Shown piece by piece: positions 17,456-26,148 of a stretch of DNA of 64,000 nt (position 1 is the stretch's first letter; the number at the start of each line of letters is the position of its first letter). The stretch is from positions 1-64,000 of the forward strand of contig JAFWTY010000007.1 of the NCBI GenBank assembly GCA_017518735.1, read 5' to 3'. A program made the position numbers and the translations under genes. The notes below the pieces were generated by a model. It worked only from the letters and a program-made list of their open reading frames with translations. It was not told the DNA's origin and ran no database searches. The DNA comes from Lachnospiraceae bacterium. GTDB taxonomy: Bacteria > Bacillota > Clostridia > Lachnospirales > Lachnospiraceae.

Positions 17456-18463
17456 ATGGATAAACAAATCAGACGTCGTTTTGTCAAAAGACTCAAAGGG
17501 CTTACGATTCTCGTAAGCTGTCTTTCTTTAATTTTTCCGGTATCAGCATGTAAAAAGAACGATTCTTCGCAGAATGACCCGAACCTTTTGCTGGGATTTT
17601 CTCAGATTGGCTCGGAGAGCGCATGGAGAATCGGAAATACGAATGACATCGAACAGCAGGCGGAGAATTATGGTATCAGCCTGATGTTTGAAAATGCCAA
17701 TCAGAAACAGGAAAACCAGATTGCGGCCATCCGTCGTTTCATCGCGTACAAGGTGGATGTTATTGCATTTTCCCCGATCGTTGAAGACGGCTGGGACAAT
17801 GTGCTTACGGAAGCAAAAGATGCCGGAATTCCGGTTATCTTAGTAGACCGTGATATCAGCACCGAAAAGGAAGGCCTGACCACCTGCTTAATAGGAGCGG
17901 ACTTCTATAAAGAAGGCATGATGGCCGGAGAATACTTGATCCGGAAAGCCGATGCCCTCGGTCTGGATCACGTCAATATCGTGGAGATCACCGGTACCGA
18001 CAATTCGACTCCGATGCGCCAGAGACAGGCCGGTTTTGCGGATGCCATCGCCGGCGATGAAAGAATGCAGATCTTAGAGAGTATTGACGGTGACTTCCTA
18101 AAAAGCCGCGGAGCCGAGTGCATGAGATCGCTTCTTGAAAAATACGGAGACGAGATCGACGTGGTATATTCGCACAATGATGAAATGACCCTGGGGGCAC
18201 TTCCCGAGATTGAGAAGGCCGGATTTGTTCCGGGTAAGGATATGATTATTATTTCCATCGACGGCGGTCAGGAAGCCATCGACGTATTAAAAGAAGGAAA
18301 GATCAACTGTGTCGTGGAATGTACACCGAAACTCGGAAAAGAGTTGATGGAAACCGCATTAAAGTTGAAAAAAGGGGAGACCGTGGAAGAGGTGATTCAC
18401 CCTGTGGAACAGATTTTTTCAGATGAACAGGATCTTTCCAAGATAGAACCCAGAGGATATTGA
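17456..18463 (+). CDS. Sugar-binding lipoprotein, probable two-component sensor partner
   Basis: A 335-residue periplasmic-binding-protein-fold lipoprotein with a signal peptide and lipobox (FPVSAC). It has the ribose/galactofuranose-type motifs LGFSQIGSESAWR, DVIAFSPIVEDGWD, VILVDRDIS and YSHNDEMTLGALPEIE. It resembles YtfQ. No permease follows; instead the histidine kinase starts inside its stop codon, so it probably presents bound sugar to that sensor. The ATG at 17456 has a G-rich ribosome site at 17442; ATG 17435 is an alternative. The 50 bp after the TIR-LRR gene hold no terminator, so it may share that transcript. Confidence 0.85.
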   Translation: MDKQIRRRFVKRLKGLTILVSCLSLIFPVSACKKNDSSQNDPNLLLGFSQIGSESAWRIGNTNDIEQQAENYGISLMFENANQKQENQIAAIRRFIAYKVDVIAFSPIVEDGWDNVLTEAKDAGIPVILVDRDISTEKEGLTTCLIGADFYKEGMMAGEYLIRKADALGLDHVNIVEITGTDNSTPMRQRQAGFADAIAGDERMQILESIDGDFLKSRGAECMRSLLEKYGDEIDVVYSHNDEMTLGALPEIEKAGFVPGKDMIIISIDGGQEAIDVLKEGKINCVVECTPKLGKELMETALKLKKGETVEEVIHPVEQIFSDEQDLSKIEPRGY

Positions 18464-19929
18464 TGGATCGAATCAAAAAAGAAAAAAGTATACTGGGCGC
18501 GATTAACGACCTAAGTCACCGCCTTGTTTTGATGCTGGTATTTCCAATCGTTATCAGCTTGCTTTTGATGCTTTTTTATGCCTGGAAATATCACAGTGCC
18601 ATCAAGAGAATGGGAGAAATCACGGAACTGAAAAACGTTGTTTCCGAGGAGATTCCCGAAAAAGCATGGAATATCGTCAGCGGAAAAGACAGTTTTCCGG
18701 GCAGTGATATTTATGTGGTCATCCATGAAGTGGAAGAAAAAATCGAAGAGGTTACTTCCAGAACCGGAGAGGAAAACAGACTTTCCTTAATCGTTGCCGG
18801 TCGTACGATGGAAACTCTGGAAAACTATGTGGATCAGATCCGTGACAACGTAGTTGCGAAAGTTCCGGTTGTGGAAAACGAAGCCGTCCTTGCCGAGGTT
18901 CGAAACGTTTCGGCCCTGGTCGACAGTATGTTGAACGAATACATCGCTCTGGAGATTACTTCAACGGCGGAAATGAGTAAGACACTGAGACTGATCATCA
19001 TTATTACGGCCGTGCTCGAGATACTGACCATTATCCTTGCCATCTGGATTCGGAACTATTCCATGAAGAATACGGCCACCATGGTTCGTAAGCCGATTGA
19101 AAAACTCGAAGAGGTTACGGCTGCCATTGCAGACGGAACGCTGGATGCAAGAATCACGAACACCGACGTTACTGAGTTAAGAAACCTCACCATGCAGGTA
19201 AACAACATGGCGGACCGTCTGGAAAACATGATGCAGAAAAGTGAGAAGGATGCGAAACGCTTAAGAAAGGCGGAACTTCGAACCCTGCAGGCACAGATCA
19301 ATCCACACTTCCTGTATAATACCCTCGATGCCATCGTATGGAAGGCCGAGGGCGGAGAAATGGAAGAGGTTATCGGACTGACAAGTTCCTTAAGTGACTT
19401 TTTCCGAATCAGCCTTTCGTCCGGTGCGGACTGGATTCCGGTCAGCCAGGAGAGAAAGCATATTGAAGGATATCTGAAGATTCAGCAGACGAGATACCGC
19501 GATATCATGAAGTATGAGATCGATATTCCGGAAGAGATCGGAAATTACTATATATTAAAACTTCTTTTGCAGCCCCTTGTGGAGAATGCCCTGTACCACG
19601 GCATTAAGATCAAACGAGGCGGCGGTACGATTAAGGTCAGTGCAAAAGAAGAAAACGGCTATCTGGTATTTTCCGTAAAGGATACCGGTTGCGGAATGAG
19701 TCCGGAGCAGATTGAAGAATTGTACGAGCGTATGAGGAAGGAACAGCCCAAGGTCAGCGAAGGCGGTGGCGGTTTCGGACTGGTAAACGTCAACATGCGT
19801 ATTCGTCTATATTATAATGAACCGGAAGGATTGAGAATTACGAGCGGTTCCGACGGAACCGAAGTCAGCTTCCGAGTTCCGTGCAAAACGAAAGAGGAGA
19901 TATTCGAGGATGAAAGTATTTCTGGTTGA
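18463..19929 (+). CDS. YesM-like sensor histidine kinase
   Basis: A 488-residue membrane kinase. Transmembrane helices near 22-44 and 178-200 bracket a helical extracellular sensor. A HAMP segment follows, then the His_kinase motif LQAQINPHFLYNTLDAIVW with probable phospho-acceptor His282. The ATPase domain has an N-box LLQPLVENALYHGI, G1 VKDTGCGMS and G2 GGGGFGLVNVNMR. The start overlaps the binding-protein stop (TGATG) and the end overlaps the response regulator by 20 bp. The set binding protein, YesM, YesN is a known sugar-sensing unit, and the neighbouring target is the transporter at 21.3 kb. Confidence 0.9.
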   Translation: MDRIKKEKSILGAINDLSHRLVLMLVFPIVISLLLMLFYAWKYHSAIKRMGEITELKNVVSEEIPEKAWNIVSGKDSFPGSDIYVVIHEVEEKIEEVTSRTGEENRLSLIVAGRTMETLENYVDQIRDNVVAKVPVVENEAVLAEVRNVSALVDSMLNEYIALEITSTAEMSKTLRLIIIITAVLEILTIILAIWIRNYSMKNTATMVRKPIEKLEEVTAAIADGTLDARITNTDVTELRNLTMQVNNMADRLENMMQKSEKDAKRLRKAELRTLQAQINPHFLYNTLDAIVWKAEGGEMEEVIGLTSSLSDFFRISLSSGADWIPVSQERKHIEGYLKIQQTRYRDIMKYEIDIPEEIGNYYILKLLLQPLVENALYHGIKIKRGGGTIKVSAKEENGYLVFSVKDTGCGMSPEQIEELYERMRKEQPKVSEGGGGFGLVNVNMRIRLYYNEPEGLRITSGSDGTEVSFRVPCKTKEEIFEDESISG

Positions 19930-21151
19930 TGATGAAATCGTAATAAGAGAAGGAATCCGTGAATCCTTCCCGTGGGACGATACACCTTACGAACTGGTCG
20001 GAGAGGCACCCGACGGAGAGATGGCACTTCCGATGATCCGTGATACCAATCCCGATATTGTCATCACGGATATCAAAATGCCTTTTATGGACGGACTGGA
20101 GCTCTGTCGTGTGCTTCGTACGCAGATGCCCTGGATCGGAATTGTTGTCTTAAGCGGTTATGATGAATTCGAATATGCCCGCCAGTGCATTCAGTTGGGT
20201 GTCAGAGAGTATCTGTTAAAACCGATCAGCTCCACGGATTTAAAGGAAGTCCTGGATAAGATCAGCAGACAGATTTCGGAAGAGAGAAAGTCCCTGGAGC
20301 ATGCTTCCAGTTTGAGAGCACGCATGGGAAATGATGAGAAACTGATCAAGGAAAAACTGATCGGCTCTCTTTTTTCGGATGAGGCAGCACCGGAAGATGC
20401 ACCCAATGTCATCAAACAGCTTTCTTCCATGGGATGTCCCGTACCTTCTCCCTTTTATGTGGTAATCGATGCGGCTTTTGAACCGATGAAAACCGGACAG
20501 GAAGCCATCGTGCTGTTAACCGAATCCAGTAACGGAGCCGTACATTCGTCTCCGGGCAGAGTGGGCACGAGACTGCTTGTCTTGGGAGAAACAAACGAAG
20601 ATGCGGAAGAAAAAGCCTATTCCATGGCAACTTCCTTAGTCCAGGAACTCGATCGTGCAAACTGTAAGGAAATCCGTATCGGAATCGGAGAGATCGTAGA
20701 CAAACCGGAAGAGATTATTCACAGTTTCAAAACCGCAAGACATATCCGTCACCTTCTCGTGGAAAGAAAAGAGGAGGGAGCTTTGATCTTAGGTGTTCGC
20801 GAAATGGGTGATGTGAAGGATGACATGCCTTCCGTAATTAATGAAGCAAAGTTATACATGTCGCAGCATTTTTCCGATCCGAACTTAATGCTTCCCGATG
20901 TTGCAAATGCCGTTAATATGAGTAAGAGCAGATTCTCGGCTGTTTTTTCACAGTGTACGGGGCAGACGTTTACGGAGTACCTGATCCATTTAAGACTGAA
21001 CAAAGCGAAGGAATTGCTGAAAACTACAGCATATAAGAACTCGCTGATTGCACATGAAACGGGATACAACGATTCGCATTATTTCAGTTATATTTTTAAG
21101 AAAAATACGGGAATGACCCCTTCCGAGTACAGGGAAAAGTATAAAATTTAA
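19910..21151 (+). CDS. YesN-like response regulator with AraC HTH
   Basis: A 413-residue protein. The receiver domain starts MKVFLVDDEIVIREGI, has phospho-acceptor Asp54 in VITDIKMP and the conserved Lys in LLKPIS. A middle linker region follows. The last 100 residues are a double helix-turn-helix of the AraC family (LPDVANAVNMSKSRFSAVF and ETGYNDSHYFSYIFKKNTG). Phosphorylated by the preceding kinase, it should activate the sugar-transport promoter just downstream. Direct repeats with the 21-bp period used by AraC-type proteins lie at 21148-21177 and 21198-21228. Confidence 0.9.
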   Translation: MKVFLVDDEIVIREGIRESFPWDDTPYELVGEAPDGEMALPMIRDTNPDIVITDIKMPFMDGLELCRVLRTQMPWIGIVVLSGYDEFEYARQCIQLGVREYLLKPISSTDLKEVLDKISRQISEERKSLEHASSLRARMGNDEKLIKEKLIGSLFSDEAAPEDAPNVIKQLSSMGCPVPSPFYVVIDAAFEPMKTGQEAIVLLTESSNGAVHSSPGRVGTRLLVLGETNEDAEEKAYSMATSLVQELDRANCKEIRIGIGEIVDKPEEIIHSFKTARHIRHLLVERKEEGALILGVREMGDVKDDMPSVINEAKLYMSQHFSDPNLMLPDVANAVNMSKSRFSAVFSQCTGQTFTEYLIHLRLNKAKELLKTTAYKNSLIAHETGYNDSHYFSYIFKKNTGMTPSEYREKYKI

Positions 21152-21177
21152 CCGTTATAAGATAATAATTAACCGTT
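21148..21177 (+). promoter_or_regulatory. Direct repeat TTAACCGTT, 21-bp period
   Basis: Identical 9-mers at 21148-21156 and 21169-21177 are two helical turns apart. This is the spacing of AraC-family half-sites. The first copy overlaps the stop codon of the response-regulator gene. Confidence 0.5.
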
Positions 21178-21197
21178 CATTTTTATGTAAAGTTATT

Positions 21198-21228
21198 TCG
21201 ATATCATTTTCAACCATCTCGAAATCAT
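21198..21228 (+). promoter_or_regulatory. Direct repeat TCGAWATCAT, 21-bp period
   Basis: TCGATATCAT (21198-21207) and TCGAAATCAT (21219-21228) match at 9 of 10 positions and are again 21 bp apart. A further partial copy, GCTATCAT, lies at 21256-21263 next to the expected -35 region. This is a probable binding site for the adjacent AraC-type regulator. Confidence 0.55.
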
Positions 21229-21287
21229 CCTTGATTTACCTCCCAGGTCCGATGCGCTATCATTCATTTAGACGGTCGCAAAACGAC

Positions 21288-21293
21288 TATAAT
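21288..21293 (+). promoter_or_regulatory. -10 box of the sugar transporter operon
   Basis: A perfect TATAAT lies 22 bp before the binding-protein start. No acceptable -35 hexamer sits 16-18 bp upstream, which fits an activator-dependent promoter. Confidence 0.6.
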
Positions 21294-21314
21294 ATAAAAG
21301 GAGGACAAAACAAG

Positions 21315-22295
21315 ATGAGAAAGAGATTAGGTGCAATTCTATTGGCCGGTGTTCTTGCAGTTAGTATGTTGTTCGTCGGATGTAACAAAGGCGGCGCTAC
21401 TACCGAGAAAACGACTTCCGGAACGATTAAGGTAGGTGTTGTAAACAACCCTCCTTCAGAGTCCGGTTATCGTGAAGCAAACGTTAAAGATATGGAGGCA
21501 GTTTTCTCCGCAGAAAACGGATATGAACTGAAAACCTTCTATAGCTTAAAGAACGATGAACAGCTTCAGGCAGCACAGGGATTTATCACAGAAGGCGTTG
21601 ACTATCTTCTTATTTCCGCAGCAGAGACCACAGGTTGGGACGAAGTTTTAAAGAAAGCTCAGGAAGCAGGAATTAAAGTTTATCTCTTCGACCGTATGAT
21701 CGATGTAGATGAAAGCCTTTACGAAGCAGCAGTTGTTTCCGACATGGCAGCAGAAGGCGACCTCGCAGTTCAGTGGTTACTTGACCAGAACCTTTCCGAG
21801 TACAACGTAATCCATATCCAGGGTGCTATGGGTTCCGACGCTCAGATCGGACGTACCGGTGCTCTTCAGGCTCAGTTTGATTCAGGAAAGATGAACTGTG
21901 TAGTTCAGCAGACCGCTACCTGGGATGAAGCAGAAGCTAAGAAGATCGTTGAATCCGTTATCAACAGCGGTGAGAAGTTCAATGTAATCTATGCAGAGAA
22001 CGACGGTATGGCAAAGGGCGCTGTAGCAGCTCTTGACGAAGCTGGTATCACTCATGGTGTTGATGGCGAAGTTATCGTAATGGGATTTGACTGCAACAAG
22101 TGGGCATTAAGAGAACTCCTTGCAGGAAAGTGGAACTATGATGGACAGTGCTCTCCTTTCCAGGCACAGGTTATCAGTGATTTAATTCAGGGCAAGACCA
22201 CCGCTACCGGAAAGAAGATCATCAATGAAGAAAAGGGATTTGATGCAAAGACAATTACCCAGGAAGATATCGATACTTATGGTTTAGGTGAATAG
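21315..22295 (+). CDS. Sugar ABC transporter substrate-binding lipoprotein (YtfQ-like)
   Basis: A 326-residue lipoprotein with a lipobox at LFVGC near residue 23. Characteristic motifs are KVGVVNNPPSESGYREANV, YLLISAAETTGWDEVL, VYLFDRMI and YAENDGMAKGAVAALDEAG. It resembles YtfQ, which binds galactofuranose in E. coli; the pentose genes downstream suggest a pentose such as arabinofuranose here. AAAGGAGG lies 10 nt before the ATG at 21315. A hairpin terminator follows the gene, which should make this protein more abundant than the membrane subunits. Confidence 0.9.
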   Translation: MRKRLGAILLAGVLAVSMLFVGCNKGGATTEKTTSGTIKVGVVNNPPSESGYREANVKDMEAVFSAENGYELKTFYSLKNDEQLQAAQGFITEGVDYLLISAAETTGWDEVLKKAQEAGIKVYLFDRMIDVDESLYEAAVVSDMAAEGDLAVQWLLDQNLSEYNVIHIQGAMGSDAQIGRTGALQAQFDSGKMNCVVQQTATWDEAEAKKIVESVINSGEKFNVIYAENDGMAKGAVAALDEAGITHGVDGEVIVMGFDCNKWALRELLAGKWNYDGQCSPFQAQVISDLIQGKTTATGKKIINEEKGFDAKTITQEDIDTYGLGE

Positions 22296-22314
22296 TGTTA
22301 TAGAAGAACCAATT

Positions 22315-22351
22315 AAACGTAGCTGGGTGAAAAATCCCAGCTACGTTTTTT
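22315..22351 (+). terminator. Strong hairpin terminator/attenuator inside the transporter operon
   Basis: A perfect 13-bp stem (AAACGTAGCTGGG with CCCAGCTACGTTT) around an 8-nt loop, followed by T residues. It lies between the binding-protein and ATPase genes. Partial readthrough would set the usual excess of binding protein. Confidence 0.9.
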
Positions 22352-22409
22352 AGAAGGGTACTATGGCAGGGCAGGCCCCGGTAGGGTACCATATTCAGGA
22401 GGAAAGGTA

Positions 22410-23921
22410 ATGCAGGAACATTGCTTGCTGGAGATGCGACATATCAATAAGATTTTCCCCGGAGTAAAGGCACTGAGTAATGTGGACTTTACTTTGAGAA
22501 AAGGCGAGATTCATGCACTCATGGGAGAAAACGGAGCCGGAAAATCCACTCTGATCAAAGTTCTTACGGGCGTATATCAGAATGACGGCGGTGAAATCAC
22601 GGTAGAAGGAAAGAAAATCAGTATCCGTTCTCCGCAGGATGCGCAGAATAACGGAATCAGTACGGTTTATCAGGAAATCACACTTTGCCCGAACCTCAGC
22701 GTGGCTGAGAATATGTTTATCGGACGTGATAAAGGATTCCTGGTTCATAACAAAGAGCGCGAAAAACGTGCGAATCAGCTTCTCGGAGAACTCGGAATTC
22801 CCGCCAGAAGTGCACAGATTCTCGGAAACTGCTCACTGGCAGTTCAGCAGATGGTAGCAATTGCACGTGCGGTTGATATGAACTGTAAGGTTCTGATTCT
22901 CGACGAGCCGACCTCTTCTTTGGATGACAAGGAAGTCGGTGTTCTCTTTAACCTGATGAGAGATTTAAAGAACCGTGGTGTAGGAATCATTTTTGTTACG
23001 CATTTCCTGGAACAGGTTTATGAAGTCTGCGACCGTATTACGGTTTTAAGAAACGGAGAACTGGTCGGAGAATACTTAACGGAAGAACTTCCTCAGGTAG
23101 AACTGGTTGCAAAGATGATCGGTAAAGACCTTAATGAGTTAAGTTCCTTCGGTGATGTCGAAGAAAAAGTCTTTGATGACAGCGAAGTATTTTATGAAGC
23201 GACAAAACTTTCCTCAAGCGATGCCCTTCCTTTTGATTTCAAGATCCATAAGGGAGAAGTAAACGGATTTACCGGACTTTTGGGCTCCGGTCGAAGCGAA
23301 AGCGTAAGAGCCATTTTCGGTGCCGATAAAGTAAACGGCGGCAACGTTAAAATAAAAGGCGAACAGGTAAGAATCAACAAACCCATCGATGCAATGAAGC
23401 ACGGAATCGGTTATCTGGCAGAGGACAGAAAGCGTGACGGTATTATCGCGGATCTGAGTGTACGCGAGAATATCATCCTGGCCCTTCAGGTTATGAAAGG
23501 ATTTTTCCGTCCGATCAGCAGGGCGGAAGCGGAATCTTTTGCCGATGAATATATTAAGGTTTTGAATATCAAGACGGCGAGTCGTGAGACGCCGATCGGG
23601 TCGCTTAGCGGCGGTAACCAGCAGAAGGTTATCCTGGCCAGATGGCTTCTGACTCATCCGGATTATTTGATCCTGGACGAGCCTACCCGAGGAATCGACG
23701 TCGGAACCAAGCTTGAGATTCAGAAACTGGTATTGAAACTTGCGGAAGACGGGGTGAGTGTAACATTCATTTCTTCGGAAATTGAAGAGGTGCTTCGTAC
23801 ATGTTCGCGTTTGATTGTAATGAGAGACAGACATGTCGTCGGACAACTTACGGGCTCCGATTTGAACCAGACACAGGTAATGAAGACTATTGCGGGAGGA
23901 GAAGCTGCAAATGAAGAATAA
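22410..23921 (+). CDS. Sugar ABC transporter ATPase (YtfR/RbsA-like)
   Basis: A 503-residue fused double ATPase of the carbohydrate-uptake type 2 class. The first half has Walker A GENGAGKST and Walker B VLILDEPTSSLD. The second half has the degenerate loop GLLGSGRSES, signature LSGGNQQKV and LILDEPTRGIDVGTK. The unequal Walker A motifs are the rule in this class. AGGAGG lies 8 nt before the ATG. The end overlaps the first permease by 11 bp. It powers sugar uptake with the two permeases. Confidence 0.93.
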   Translation: MQEHCLLEMRHINKIFPGVKALSNVDFTLRKGEIHALMGENGAGKSTLIKVLTGVYQNDGGEITVEGKKISIRSPQDAQNNGISTVYQEITLCPNLSVAENMFIGRDKGFLVHNKEREKRANQLLGELGIPARSAQILGNCSLAVQQMVAIARAVDMNCKVLILDEPTSSLDDKEVGVLFNLMRDLKNRGVGIIFVTHFLEQVYEVCDRITVLRNGELVGEYLTEELPQVELVAKMIGKDLNELSSFGDVEEKVFDDSEVFYEATKLSSSDALPFDFKIHKGEVNGFTGLLGSGRSESVRAIFGADKVNGGNVKIKGEQVRINKPIDAMKHGIGYLAEDRKRDGIIADLSVRENIILALQVMKGFFRPISRAEAESFADEYIKVLNIKTASRETPIGSLSGGNQQKVILARWLLTHPDYLILDEPTRGIDVGTKLEIQKLVLKLAEDGVSVTFISSEIEEVLRTCSRLIVMRDRHVVGQLTGSDLNQTQVMKTIAGGEAANEE

Positions 23922-24987
23922 ATCCAATAATATCTTTAAGAATGGTCTTGGCCAGCTGACCATCCCTCTTGTGGCCATCTGCATTCTTGTGGTATTCAAT
24001 CTAATCCGCGATCCGTCGTTTTTCAGTATTGAAACCGTATTTAACAGCGACGGAAACATCGTATTATCAGGTAACTTAATCAGTATTATCAACGCAGCAA
24101 GCGAACTTGCGGTTCTGGCAATGGGTATGACCCTTGTTACCGCAGCCTGCGGCGGACAGGATATCAGTGTGGGCGCTGCAGCAGCAATTGCAGGTTCCGC
24201 CTTTGTAAAAGTATTAAAATCCGGTCCGAGCATTACCGCTTTTTCCGTAGTGATCGCCTTCCTTGTAGCCTGCGTAGTGGCAATGCTTTTCGGTGCATTC
24301 AACGGAACTTTGGTTTCGGTATTTAAGATTCAGCCGATGATCGCAACCCTGATCCTCTTTACCTGCGGTCGTTCCATCGCATACTGGATCAACGGTGGTG
24401 CATCCGTTCCGGTAGACAGCCCGATCATCAAGGCTATCGGCGGATTCATTCCGGGTATTCCGGTCCCGACACCGGTATTAATCGTAATTCTGGTTGCGAT
24501 TATTTTTAAGCTCGTATTCCACTTTACGTCCCTCGAACTGTTCACCCAGTCCGTAGGTATTAACGGAAGCGCAGCCAGATTGAACGGTATCAATTCAACC
24601 TTTATCAAACTCTTATCCTTCATCATCCTCGGTGTGTGCGTGGCAGTTGCCGGAATCATCGGTGTAAGCCGTCTGGGACTGATCAACCATGAAACCCTTC
24701 TGATCGATGTGGAAATGGATGCCATCCTTGCCGTAGCCATCGGCGGTAACAACTTAGGCGGCGGTAAGTTTAAACTCCTTGGAAGTATCATCGGTGCATA
24801 TGTTATCCATATGCTTACCGTTACCCTGTATGCCATGAAGGTTCCGTCCACGGACGTTAAGGCATACAAGGCGATTGTAATCATCATTTTGGTGGTAATC
24901 GGTTCCCCCGTCATTAAGGCGAAGATTACGAAGTTAATGACCAGGATTAAGAACCGTAAACAAATATCGATGAAAGGAGCCCAATAA
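23911..24987 (+). CDS. Sugar ABC transporter permease (YtfT-like)
   Basis: A 358-residue integral membrane protein with about ten hydrophobic helices. It has the ABC-type sugar permease landmarks MGMTLVTAACGGQDISVGA and DAILAVAIGGNNLGGGKF. The ATG at 23911 is preceded by GGGAGGAG; the TTG at 23890 would remove that ribosome site. It overlaps the ATPase gene and ends 2 bp before the second permease. It forms half of the channel of a galactofuranose/pentose-type importer. Confidence 0.92.
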   Translation: MKNKSNNIFKNGLGQLTIPLVAICILVVFNLIRDPSFFSIETVFNSDGNIVLSGNLISIINAASELAVLAMGMTLVTAACGGQDISVGAAAAIAGSAFVKVLKSGPSITAFSVVIAFLVACVVAMLFGAFNGTLVSVFKIQPMIATLILFTCGRSIAYWINGGASVPVDSPIIKAIGGFIPGIPVPTPVLIVILVAIIFKLVFHFTSLELFTQSVGINGSAARLNGINSTFIKLLSFIILGVCVAVAGIIGVSRLGLINHETLLIDVEMDAILAVAIGGNNLGGGKFKLLGSIIGAYVIHMLTVTLYAMKVPSTDVKAYKAIVIIILVVIGSPVIKAKITKLMTRIKNRKQISMKGAQ

Positions 24988-24989
24988 TC

Positions 24990-26030
24990 ATGAATAATAA
25001 AGTAAAACGCAGGGAGCCTTTAACCGATACACAACTTTTGATGACCATTGCCATCTGTATCTTTGTCGTGATGTACATTGCTGCGATGCTTGGATTTAGA
25101 GGAGGCTTCCTTCACGTTCAGCAGATTTTCGATATGTTAAACGACAACGCACCGCTTATCATCGTTGCCTGCGGTCTTACCATCGTCATGATCGGCGGAG
25201 GAATTGACATCAGCGTCGGTGCGGTAACATCCCTCGTGGCGATGAGTTGTTCACTATATTTAAATAAAGGCGGAAACATGGCGGTTTCGGTTTTGATTGC
25301 CCTCGGAATAGGCCTTGCATTCGGCCTCCTTCAGGGATACTTAATCAGCTACCTCGAAATCCAGCCCTTTATCATTACCCTGGCCGGTATGTTCTTGGCA
25401 AGAGGCCTTACCACCATTCTTTCGGTTAACCCCCAGAAGGTGGAGCACGCCGATTTCAAAGCCCTGATGAATGCAAACCAGAATACCATCAAAATTCCCT
25501 GGCTCGGTTATATTTCTCCAAAGAACGGAAACTTAATTCCCGCTACCCTGGAACTTGGTGTTGTAATTGCTTTGGCTTGTGTAATTATTATTTTCTTACT
25601 GCTTCGTTTCCACAAACTCGGACGTGGATTCTACGCAATCGGCGGAAACCAGACATCTGCCCTGATGCTTGGTATCAACGTGAAATTCACCCGTTTCATG
25701 AGCTACGTTATCTGCGGTGTATTGAGCGGTATTGCGGGATATGTACTTCTTATGCACTCCGGTGCCGGAAATGCAACCAATGCGGCAGGTATGGAAATGA
25801 ACGCCATCGCGGCAGCCATCATCGGCGGTACCCTTCTTTCGGGTGGTGTAGGTAATGTCATCGGTACCTTCTTCGGAACCATGATTCTTACCACCATTAA
25901 CAAGATCGTTGTAGCAAGCCCTCTGAATGCTCCCTGGTGGCAGAAGATTACAACCGGTGGTATGTTATGTATCTTTATTATTCTGCAGAGCGTGGTATTA
26001 AGCGTAAGATCCAAAGGAAGAAAGAAATAA
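24990..26030 (+). CDS. Sugar ABC transporter permease (YjfF-like)
   Basis: A 346-residue membrane protein paralogous to the previous gene, with MIGGGIDISVGAVTSLVAMS and AIAAAIIGGTLLSGGVGN as landmarks. Two different permeases, rather than one used twice, is typical of the YtfQ-YtfR-YtfT-YjfF transporter and strengthens that assignment. AAAGGAG precedes the ATG. It is followed by a hairpin terminator at 26059. Confidence 0.92.
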   Translation: MNNKVKRREPLTDTQLLMTIAICIFVVMYIAAMLGFRGGFLHVQQIFDMLNDNAPLIIVACGLTIVMIGGGIDISVGAVTSLVAMSCSLYLNKGGNMAVSVLIALGIGLAFGLLQGYLISYLEIQPFIITLAGMFLARGLTTILSVNPQKVEHADFKALMNANQNTIKIPWLGYISPKNGNLIPATLELGVVIALACVIIIFLLLRFHKLGRGFYAIGGNQTSALMLGINVKFTRFMSYVICGVLSGIAGYVLLMHSGAGNATNAAGMEMNAIAAAIIGGTLLSGGVGNVIGTFFGTMILTTINKIVVASPLNAPWWQKITTGGMLCIFIILQSVVLSVRSKGRKK

Positions 26031-26058
26031 CAATCATTTGAAAAATCAGAAAGTTATC

Positions 26059-26090
26059 ATCGAGTAGGAGGTTTTTCTCCTACTCGATTT
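26059..26090 (+). terminator. Hairpin terminator with a short T tail
   Basis: A perfect 12-bp stem (ATCGAGTAGGAG with CTCCTACTCGAT) around a GTTTTT loop, with only TTT following. It probably ends most transporter transcripts, with some readthrough into the cyclase and pentose genes. Confidence 0.7.
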
Positions 26091-26148
26091 GACGAATCGA
26101 AAAAAACTGCCCGGTATCAAATCCCGGTAATGCAATATACGAAACAAT

